Of a stretch of 64,000 nt of DNA, positions 15,101 through 27,100 are shown piece after piece (within the stretch, counting starts at the first letter, position 1; every line of letters begins with the position of its first letter). The notes under the pieces were generated by a model, which ran no database searches, had not been told where the DNA came from, and was given only the letters and a program-made list of their open reading frames with translations. This stretch comes from Luidia sarsii. Its lineage: Eukaryota > Echinodermata > Asteroidea > Paxillosida > Luidiidae. Position numbers and translations under genes: made by a program. The DNA is taken from NCBI GenBank assembly GCA_949987565.1, contig OX465118.1:1926538-1990537 (forward strand), read 5' to 3'.

Positions 15101-18100
15101 GATGGTAGGCAGTAGGATGCAAATGGACTGAGCCTAGTGTCATGACACTTAGGTACATGGATGGTAGGCAGTAGGATGCAAATGGACTGAGCCTAGTGCC
15201 ATGACACTTAGGTACATGGATGGTAGGCAGTAGGATGCAACTGGACTGAGCCTAGTGCCATGATACTTAGGTACATGGATGGTAGGCAGTAGGATGCAAA
15301 TGGACTGAGCCTAATGTCATGACACTTAGGTACATGGATGGTAGGCAGTAGGATGCAAATGGACTGAGCCTAGTGTCATGACACTTACAATGTACATGTA
15401 GGTACATGGATGGTAGGCAGTAGGATGCAAATGGACTGAGCCTAGTGTCATGACACTCAATTTTGTAAAACATCTTTCAATGCTATCTTAATGTCATTTT
15501 CAAAGTCAGTGGCATTTACCTGGTACATGAATTCATGTTCTAATGTGTCACTTGCCCTCATTCTTGGTCTTTGTAAACATAATCTTCGATACAACTGACA
15601 ATGACATATCCTTGGTTCTGCATCTAACATTTTGTGTACACTGGTCTTGGAGACCATTTGGACCACAGAGTAAATCAATAAATGTATCATCAAACAACTG
15701 TGTGGCAAACTATTCATGTCTACAAATGAACATTTGATCATTGTTTAACATGTTTAAAGGCCCAATACAGCATTGGTAATGGTCAAAAGATTAATGCAGT
15801 TCGTATATTAAACCATTAACCATACAATACCCCCAAAACAACACAGTGAAGTTTTTAGCTCAAACGATAATCTGAGAAAGAATAAAGGGGGGAAAACGCA
15901 CCAACCTGTGAGAGATGAACAAATTCGGTTGGATTTTGAAATAGCGGCCTCATGAGTTTGTGCATACCGGGTACATATATATGTACATGTATGTACATGT
16001 ACATATGTATGTCCATGGGATTTACAATTGATGTGTGTAACTCAAAACAGTTATTGGCTTGTCTGGCTCTATACTTCCTCCATAGTGGCAATCATTTGAC
16101 CTTTACCAATGTTGTATAACATTGGTAAAGGTCAAATGATTGGCACTACTTGTCGATGTTTGAGTGAAGATTTCTCGAAAAGTACAGCATCCCAGACCGT
16201 AAGATTTCAACATTCATGAGGATTCTATCATGACTACATACATGATGTGTATCTGCAAACTGTGTAAATCAGAAGGAAATCTGTGTACATGTACAGTATG
16301 TACATCAATGTTTTCCGATCATCCCAATGTTGTATTGGGACTTTAAAAAGTAATTGTATACAGTATCCATAGTTAAGCATGTACATCATGATCAGTACAT
16401 GAGGAACTAAAGTGAGCACTTACATGTACATTCATATGTACCTACAGTGTATGTCTACTGTACATGTACACGTGTACTGTACACTGTATATAAAATGGAA
16501 AATACTGTAACTGAGCCTTGTAAAGCATGTATACATGTAGACCCAACCATGTCATTAGCAGGGGATACTGATATTTTGGAGCATTCTATTTCACCAGAGG
16601 TGTCTCAACACGAGAAAAGATACTGCCGGTCATACTCTTGAGAAACCCGAGAGAGGGAGAGTTCCTGGTTGGTAAGGTCAATGACTGACTGGTCAGATGA
16701 GGTCGCTGTGTTTACAGCCAACTTGGGTTCATGTCATGTCAGTGACTGCTATCGGGGAGATAACAGCGGCACACGGAGCGTCTAATTACAGGGAGGGGAA
16801 AACACCACTGAAGCCAAATCACGGCAGAGACCTCAGCGTGTTGTTAGAGTTCAGACTCAACAGAGTCTACGCCAACGGCCTCATCCACACCAATCTGTCT
16901 ACGTGACTGTGGCGCGTGAGTTCGGAGTGGTCTGGGTTGCCCCTAGCAATAGCCCGTGGGACAATTACAGCTGGGGAGACACATTCCTTGCCAATATGTG
17001 CCACAGAACTTGGTCTCGGTGCCTTTTCTGATGTGCATTTCAACCAAACACGTACAAATAAATCAGACTTAAGGCTTTGCATGGTGGGTGAATCAATATA
17101 GGAAGGTTTGCGGTGACACCATGTATCAGGTCTCTTAAAGGAAGAGGTGTGGTTCTGAAGTTACCTGGAGCTCTGGAGTTACCACTCAGGTTCTTTTCAG
17201 AACCACACCTCTTCCTTTAAGAGACCTGATACATGGTGTCACCGCAAACCTTCCTATATTCAAACACGTACAGGAAAACCTCTGATCAGACAAATCGCAA
17301 GTGAACAGGCTCATAATTTTGTGATCAATGTCAAGAGCAGTGTTTTGAGTTTACAAGCCCCTCCTGCACACTATTGGTAAAGGTCTTTGAAACGCATTTA
17401 TACTTTGTCTGATCCAGCATAAGCATGAAATAACACACCTGTGAAAGTTTCAGCTCAATCCGTCAACCATGTTGGGAAAAAATGGTGAAAAACTGGCTCA
17501 TTTTTTCATCAAACTGTGTCAACTTTGAGGTTCGTAAATATTGCAGAATATTCAGTAGCATCACCGTGCGTTTAAAGTAAACTGAAAATTGCGAGTACCT
17601 AAATCTCAAAACAGTCATCAGTAATTGTGAATGGACCATGTTAGAATTGTGCAATGGTGTGTAGTGGCTTTGGCAGCATTTCAAGTGCTAAAAGTTCACA
17701 GCATGTCTGATACTGGTATTTACTTCCACTTGAGTAAGTGACTTTAACCAAATTTGTCAGGTCGAAATTTGGATTTGTGCAAATGGTGTGTAGCCTGGGC
17801 TTTATTAAAGAGAAGTTATCCATTGTTGTACAACTGAAGGGAATAAAATCCTTGTTTGACTTTGATAACAGGATTTTAGTTGAGTTTGACTTTGATAACA
17901 TGAGTTTAGTTATAAAAATCAGAGTTTGACTTTGATAACAGGAGTTATGAGTTATCAAGAGTTTGACTTTGATAACAGAAGTTATGAGTTATCAAGAGTT
18001 TGACTTTGATAACAGGAGTTATGAGTTATCAGAGTTTGACTTATCAGTCGAGATTTCACTGTATCCAAATTCAATTTAACAAACAAACAAACATACTGCA

Positions 18101-21100
18101 AACTGCTTCATGGATTGGATGACTAAACATAAGCAATGTAATAAAAGTAGCAGGCTTGATGTTTCTTTTGTAGCATAAACTTTCTCTCAGGCAGAATGGC
18201 AAGGCCAAAAAGAGATTGGAAGGGGAAGAAGTAATACGATTATGTAGGATAGAAGGCATTACAAAGGACCAAAGCTGGTGGACAGACCAAGGCAAGGGAT
18301 CGTAGGGGCCGTTTCCACTACACCAAATAAACACGATTATTTGCATCGTGATTCAAACTCTATGGGTTTTTTTTCCGTGTGTGGACACAATAAATGTGAT
18401 TACTAGGATTTGAATCGCAATTCGGACTCCACTAAGAGTGAGACTTTTTCAAATGATCACGTTTATTTGCAAACACGGTGTGTGTGGCCACGCTCTGCAA
18501 AATAGCAATGTGGTTTTTTTGATCCAACAATTCATAGCTCACGCTCTGATTGACAGGAAGTGCTGTCAAATACATACATATACATTTGCCTCCCTGCATG
18601 GGCCACCTGCAAGGACACACCCAACAATTGACCACAACTGCTAACCACAATCGGCTTTTTGCGCTGCCACTGTGATTTTTCGGCCTGTGTGTACAATACA
18701 CAACCGAGACTCAGTAAGAAGTCACAACTGATACCATCAGATTCTGAATAATGGGGAATGTACATGTAAATACATGTAAGCCTTGGCAAAAGCAATATGA
18801 CAGGTTTTAAACAGGACTCTAATAATTGGTAAGTTGCCAAACACTGTGAAAACCTTATAGAAATTACAGTACATGTACACAAGTATATGAACATAGTGTA
18901 CCTTGCCATTGGACATGTATTATGTACATGTACTGTACATGAATGCATGTACATGTACTGTACTGTACATTGTACATGATATGGTTTAAGAAAACCAACC
19001 AAGCAAATGGGTAACTTGACCATTTTGATCCAATGTGAACAGCCCTGGAAGTTTTCCTCCCAGGTAACTTACACAGCCCCAAACGGGTAGTTTAACCGAC
19101 CAACTTCTGCCCAGTTAAATTGACAAGGTCAGTTTAACCGAGTCAAAAGTCCAGTGCGGACACGACGTCTCATGCAATTTGTATTTAGTCAGTCGGTTAA
19201 GTTTTACCCATCATTGCGATTATCTACCCACGTCGATAATCCAAGTGCGAACGCCGGTAAGATTTACCCGTTGGAAGTCCAGTGCGACTGTGCGAACATG
19301 GAAAACTTCTCTGAATTTTGTTGTCAGAAAGTTCCAGGTAGAATTGAGATGTTGAATTGATTCTGCTGATTTTATATTTTATTAATTTTCATTCAAACTA
19401 ATTGGATGACAAAAACAGTACACTATGGATAAAGAACTAGAAAATAAGTAAAAGTGCATGTACAGTAGTTATTTGCCAAATATAAAAATAATTCAATCAG
19501 TAATTTCATCAGTATGTAATTTGCACCATCAGTAATTTAATCAGTATGTAATTTACACCATTTGCACCATTTTTGTACTATATTAGGGCCGTTCCCACTA
19601 CACCAAATAAATGCGATTATTTGGATCGCGATTTGAATCGCGATTGAAACTCCACTCTTTTTGCGTGTGGGGACTGTCGGGACACAATAAACGCGATTAT
19701 TAGTGGGATTTGAATCGCGATTCGGACTCCACTAAGAGTGAGACTTTTTCAAATCATCGCGTTTATTTGCGACGCGATGTGTGTGGGAACACTCCACTCA
19801 AATCGCACCGCTTTTTTTGTGTTTTTTTAAGCCCACGATGCATTGCTTACTGCCAGGAAGTGCAGCACAGGGTTTGTTTACGTTCTTCATTGAGTCCCGC
19901 CATTCCCGCTTGTGCAGCGCGACCACATACTAACCGCAATCGGCTCACGTTTATTTGCGACGCAATTATTTGGCCTGTGTGGACACGACTAAAAACACCA
20001 GTTTTTGAATCGTAATTCAAATCGCGATTATTTTCGTAGTGGGAACGGCCCTTATGAATTCAGCTCACAATTATCAGCAAGAAAGCTTTAAAGCTTTTGA
20101 GGGGGGGGGGGGAACAGGATGTTTGCGGTCAATGTGCTAAAATGCATGGCAAGCATTTTTTTATGTCATGAACAATTCATATGACCTAGAGCAACCTTAC
20201 CAGAAGTCTTACCCAAGCCATGTACATGTATGTTAATACATGTACAGGTGTACATGTACTGGTACATGTACTGTAAATATACTTGTACAGTTCGTGAATG
20301 TTTAAGTACCATCACATTCAAAATATCTAGTTAAAATACAAAAACTGTTGCAAACTGCTCACTGACTAAAATGACCTGCAATACATAGAGGGGGGGGTAA
20401 ATCTCAAAAGTTAGAGGGCCTGACGTTTCGATCCTAGCAGGACCTTTCTCAAAGGCAAAGGATTTACATGTAAAATATCTATGTACAATATATGCAGAAT
20501 TGTACATGTAGATGTACATGATGTACAAAAATGTACTGTAGATGTAGAATGCATCAGCTCTTAGCCTAAAATGTGCAGTAAAAAGCGTTACGAAAAATGT
20601 ACTTAATAGTAATATGGCATGAAATTATGAATATGAATGGATTTCACCATAATATCTATGTACAATATGCAGAATTGTAGATGTACATGATGTACTGTAG
20701 ATGTAGAATGCATCAGCTCTTAGCCTAAAATGTGCAGTAAAAAGCGTTACGAAAAATGTACATAATAGTAATATGGCATGAAATTATGAATATGAATGGA
20801 TTTCACCATAATATCTATCTAAGTCTGGCCCATAATTTAGATGAGGTTTTTTGGTATATTATTATGACATCATATCTAGGATTATGGCATCGATTTCTCA
20901 GGAATTTCACTTAAAATACTATTTAGCCCAAGGTAAGGAAAAGAAAATTTAAAAGGAATGTGAAATCACTAATTTAATCCAGCCCTATGGATGAGTATTG
21001 AGTACATGTCGAATGGGAAAGTCTTAAAAGCGTTATAGCATTGGGAGCCAATAATCAAAGGATTACTTGGGAGAACATCAAAAGGTGGACCACTAAATCA

Positions 21101-24100
21101 GCATAGCGCCATCTTGTGGCCACTTTTCAACATTTAACCAGAAGTACATGTAGCGGATTTTAACATTCTGTATGGATGCAGAAAACTGTACAAAAACACT
21201 CACTACCATAGCCAATCATCCCACACCCAAAAGTTTCTCAGTTCTTGTAGCTATAATAATTTGGATCGTCATCTCTCAGATTCGTTTCAATTTTTGGGGC
21301 CCTTAGCCGATTAGATTTTTTGCTAATTACCCCCAGAAAAACACACCCCCAAAATCTGCAGCCGTCTAAGCTGAATTTCTGCAAGGATTTTGGGATGGAC
21401 CCCTCCACTTCTACGACCAAATAGGGCCACATTTAAAGAAAGATATGGTCCAAGTTACATACCAATTGAAGAGTGAACCACCAGGTTGTCTTAAGCCCCA
21501 CTTAATCTACAAAATATCAGTTTATTAGCCTCCAAAGACCCCTTATTAAACAAAGTTGTGGGTCCACACTTTACGATAATCAGCTTGGCAGAGCTATCTT
21601 TAATGGAATTTGTGTGCTGCACCCTTTATTTGGTGATAGTCTATCAAAAATCAAATGGCGCCCTCTATTGATCAAAACTGGGCCATCACAAGGAGCTGAG
21701 GTATCCTCTGAGTGTGGGAGCTAGGGCTTGCTTACCTCAAGGATGGCTGGAATGCTCTTAGTATCCTCAGTGATGAGATTGAGAGTCTGGACGGCCAGCA
21801 GTGCTATAGCACTAGACGATGCCATACCACACAGATGGAGTACAGGCTGTAATGCGCCGTCTTGTATGACTGTAATAGTGTAAGGCAACATAGACAAATG
21901 ACCATGAAGCAGGCATGGAAGACTGACACAGCACCTATCTATTATGCCCCTTCCACTGATGTAGTGATCAATCACAAGTTCAGTCCCTTGTCCTTGGGCA
22001 GTGAGATCATGGTTTGGGTCTTGGGCATTGTGTTTTCATTCTCTGTCTTGGGCATTGAGATCTCAATCTCAGTCTTGGGCATTGAGATCTCAGTCTCAGA
22101 CTTGGGCATTGAGATCTCAGTCTATGTCTTGGGCATTTAGATCTAAGCTTATCTCTGTCTTGGGCATTGAGATCTCAGTCTCTGTCTTGGGCATTGAGGT
22201 CTTAGTCTCTGTCTTGCGCATTGAGATCTCAGTTTCTGTCTTGGGCATTGAGGTCTTAGTCTCTGTCTTGGGCATTGAGATCTCAGTCTCTGTCTTGGGC
22301 ATTGAGATCTCGGTCTCTGTCTTGGGCATTGGGATCTCAGTCTCTGTCTTGGGCATTGAGATCTCAGTCTCTGTCTTGGGCATTGAGATATCAGTTTCTG
22401 TCTTGGGCATCGAGGTCTTAGTCTCTGTCTTGGGCATTGAGATCTCAGTCTCTGTCTTGGGCATTGAGGTCTTAGTCTCTGTCTTGCGCATTGAGATCTC
22501 AGTCTCTGTCTTGGGCATCGAGATCTCGGTCTCTGTCTTGATCATTGAGGTCTCGGTCTCTGTCTTGGACATTGATATCTCAGTCTCTGTCTTGGGCATT
22601 GAGTTCTCAGTCTTAGTCTTGGGCATTGAGATCTAAGTCTCAGTCTTGGGCATTGAGATCTAAGTCTCTGTCTTGGGCATTGAGTTCTCAGTCTTAGTCT
22701 TGGGCATTGGGATCTCAGTCTCTGTCTTGGTCATTGGGATCTCAGTCTCAGGCATTAAGATCTTGGTCTCAGTCTTGGGCATTGAGATATCAGTCTATGT
22801 CTTGGGCATTGAAATCTAGGTCTCAGACTTGGGCATTGAGATCTAGGTCTCTGTCTTGGGCATTGAGATCTCAGTCTCTGTCTTGGGCATTGATATCTCG
22901 GTCTCTGTCTTGGGCATTGATATCTCAGTCTCAGTCTTGGGCATTGAGATATCAGTCTTTGTCTTGGGCATTGGGATCTCTGTCTCTGTCTTGGTCATTG
23001 GGATCTCAGTCTCAGGCATTGAGATCTTGGTCTCAGTCTTGGGCATTGAGATATCAGTCTATGTCTTGGGCATTGAAATCTAGGTCTCAAACTTGGGCAT
23101 TTAGATCTCAGTGTCTGTCTTGGGCATTAAGATCTCAATCTCTGTCTTTGGCATTGATATCTCGGTCTCAGTCTAGAGCATTGAGATCTAGGTCTCTGTC
23201 TTGGGCATTGAGTCTGAGTCTGATGTATCACGGCGATTTTAGATGAAAACCAAGCTCATACTGGACTGAGCTACCGGTATGCCTGAATCCTTGATTTAGG
23301 TGAAGTAAACCTTGACTGGACCATAAGGATTAAATCTGATCTGATTGAAAATGAATAAATCACTATCTGATACACGGAAAGAAAACAGTTAAGTACATGT
23401 ATGTACCAGTTTTTGTTTAAACATTTTCACTTCTTTAATTTCTGTTGTGAAAAGCAGAATAAAAGTAAGGGTACTGTACCTTTGCCTTTCCAGTTGGGAT
23501 TTTTGCAGAACAGATAGAGGGCGCTCAGACCGTCCACAATGAGTCTCTCCTGGGATTCTAGGACGTTGGTCAAAACGCTGCAAGTGTAGACAGACACAGA
23601 AGACATTGACACTTTCACACTCTGGGCTAGAAGTCCTTCCTCCCTGATTCTCTGAGATCAGAGCCACACTCCTTAGAACTCCAAAGTGTTACATGAGGGC
23701 TGTTACCACTACACCAAATAAACGCGATTATTTGGATCGCGACTGAATCCCTTTTTTTTGGCATGTGTGGACACAATAAACGCGATCATTAGTAAGATTT
23801 GAATTGCGATTTGGACTCCACTAAGTGTGAGACTTTTTCAAAATAATCACGTTAATTTGCGACGCGGTGTGTGCGGGATCCAGTGTGATCCACACAATAA
23901 AAGTGATCACTGCCTTTGAGAAAGGTCCTGCTAGGATCGAAACGTCAGGCCCACTAAATTTTAAGATTTACATTTTGGTAATTTTAGTCAGTCAGCAGTT
24001 TGCAACATTTTTGTATATCAAATACAATATCACACGGGAGGACAAATAGTTAGTGGATAAAAATCACAGAAGATAAGCAATGGATGGTTACTAATAAAGT

Positions 24101-27100
24101 AGATGTTTATGGATTCAAATCAACTATCAACAACCCAGGGAAATAGAAGCATGGCAGCCCAACCAAGAGCGCCCTCAAGTATTGATATACCGGTATAGAT
24201 ATGAGTTTCACCTGCAGAGTGCCTTGATGGCTCCGGATTCTGCTAGGATTGGCAGGAGCGGTTGGTGGGTGGCTAGGGTGTGTATTCCCGACGCGCAGGC
24301 CCGCTTGACTTGGTCGCTGGAGTTGATGCGGGACAGGTAGATCAGGGTCTGTAGGCCTCCCAGCTCCATCAGCTGGGCCATGGTGCAGGGGTCCAGCACT
24401 CCCTTGGAGATGCCATTGGCTGCCTCAATCTGGAAGCTCTGTCAAGGCAGACAAGGTGGGGAGAAAGACATTACGGACAACAAGCCAGAACTGAAGCCTG
24501 TTACATACAGACATGCTGAAAGGATAAAGGTATCCCAGAACCTGGAATCAACTTCCGGAATACATCAGGGGCACCACCTCACTGCATACATTCAAGACTC
24601 TCCTGAAAGCTCATCTGTTTCAGGATGCATACCATCAATAATTATTCTTCATTCCAGTGCCTCATTAGCGCCTTAGAGCAAACTTTCATTGATTTAAAAT
24701 CAATAATGAGGAATAACCCCACTTTTGAGATTTTGAGGTTTTCTAATGATGTGAGAGTATACCATTAGCTTTCAAATGATACCAAAATATAATATCCTCT
24801 AATACCTAAAATTTCCGAAAATAAAAAAGAAAGAAAATTGATTTGTAATCGAATTGTGAAGATACTTTAACTTCAGGCGTTGTTTACTCAAAAAGTGTTT
24901 TGGTGGGATATTTCTCATGTCTTTGTGCCGGGTCACATTTAGTGGGCCTGACGTTTCAATCCTAGCAGGACCTTTCTCAAAGGCAAAAAGGTCCTGCTAG
25001 GGTCGAAACGTCAGGCCCATTAAACTTTAAGATTTGCATTTTGGTAATTTTAGTCAGTAAGCAGTTTGCAACATTTTTGTATATCACTTTTATTGATTTA
25101 GGCGCTTTATGAATTTCTTTGATTGGTTGATTGATTGATTGATTGATTGATTAAGGTACAGTGTAATGTAATAGGACATTAAGGCATTTGTATTTAACCC
25201 CCTGCACACCATTGGTAAAGGTGATATACAAAAATGTTGCAAACTGCTTACTGACTAAAATAACCAAAATGCAAATCTTAAAATTTAGTGGGCCTGACGT
25301 TTCGATCCTAGCAGGACCTTTCTCAAAGGCAGAGTCAGGTCCTGCTAGGATCGAAACGTCAGGCCCACTAAATTTTAACATTGGTAAAGGTGTTAGAAAC
25401 GCGTCCATACTTTGTCTAATCCAGCATATGCATGAAATAACACACCTGTGAAACAATGTCTCAAGAAAATGGTGAAAAACTGGCTCATTTTTCATGAAAC
25501 TGTGTCAGCTTCCAGGATCGTAAAATGCACCTTGTAGAATTTCCAAGAGCGCCACCGTGCATTTAAACTGGAAAATTGCGAGTGAATCTCGAAACAGTTT
25601 TTCCGAATGGACCATGTTGTGATATTGAAACCCCCAAAAGGCTAACTATATCCAGACAATAGAGGGCGGTAAGCATGGGTTTTTCCAAAAGTCGTTTTAC
25701 AAACATCGTTGCCGTTGCCAGGGTCGTTGCCATTGTCATTGCCGTTGTTGTTGTTGCTGTTGTTGTTGTTGTTGCTGTTGTTGTTGTCATTGTTGCTGTT
25801 GTTGTCGCTGCTGTTGCCGTTGTACGATTTTTCACATATTAATTTCATACCGATGTATCATGCTTTTAGTTTAACTGTGCGACCTGGCTTTGTGATTTAT
25901 AATTGCTTCTTTTTATTTTGTTACCAGGGCTCGTCACGGGGAGGTCAACAACTTGAGCCCCTGTGACTGCTGCCATTGCCATTCCAGTTGTTGTTGTTGT
26001 TGAAGTTGTTGCTTTTAAAGTTGTTGTTGCTGTTGTTGTAATTGCTGTTGTTGTGTTGTCATTGTCGTTGTTGTTGCTTTTAAAGTTGTTGTTGTTGTTG
26101 CTTTTAAAGTTGTTGTTGCTGTTGTTGTTATTGCTGTTGTTGTGTTGTCATTGTCGTTGTTGTTGCTTTTAAAGTTGTTGTAGTTGTTGCTTTTAAAGTT
26201 GTTGTTGCTGTTGTGTTGTAATTATCGTTGTTGTTGTCACTGCTGTTGCCGTTGTATGATTTTTCACATATCAAATTAATACCAATGTATTTTCATGGTT
26301 CAACTGCTCGACCTGGGTTTGTGTTTTATATCTGCTTCCTTTTTTTCCTTGCGTATGAGACTGCTGGTGTTGCTCTTGTCGTTCGCCTGACAGATCAGTT
26401 ACCAGGGCTCACCACGGGGAGGTCGACAGCTTGCGACAACTAGAACACCAGGAATCCAGCCCTGCAAATCACAGAACTGAGAATTGGGGGGAAAAAAGGC
26501 CGGCGATGTCCGTACCGATTGCTTGGAGCGGGCCTTGGTGATGAGTTCCGAGACCGGCAGGCAGAGGTCGCACACGCGCTCTGGGTTCTCGAGACCCAGG
26601 TGGGGTAGCGGCACTTTCTCCTTGCAGCACTTGGCGCACAGGACACGGCCGCACTGCCGGCAGTGGTGCTTGCGCCGCAGCTGGTTGAACTTGCTCTCGC
26701 AGCCGATGCACACGGACACCTCCTCATCCCCAACCCACCTGGTACCAAAGGAATGATGATATTAAAGGGAATCAATCAAACTGCTCCCACTGAACACCAA
26801 AATCTGGAATCGCGATTCAAGCTCCACTTTATTTGCTGTGCGTGGACACAATAAACGCGATTAATAGTCGGATTTGAATCGCGATTCAGACGCCACCTTT
26901 TGTGGGGTAAATTCTAGTAGGGAATGTATAAATGTGTGACTGCTTCCAGTTCACGACTGGTGACCACGAGTTACCAGACGATTGGAACGCCTCTTCACGA
27001 CTACGGACTAGTGAACTCGTGAACACGCTAATCACGACGCGATTCGAACGTGGCATAAGCCTACCCCTAGAACTGTGGGGTTCTACGTCGTCCGGTGCTC

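Noticed and set aside
15457..15741. 94-codon minus frame as a stand-alone gene or transposon remnant
   Set aside because: Only 15520-15594 has phase-compatible splice sites; the rest reads through intron. Another frame (LFDDTFIDLLCG) also looks protein-like, but no family was recognised.
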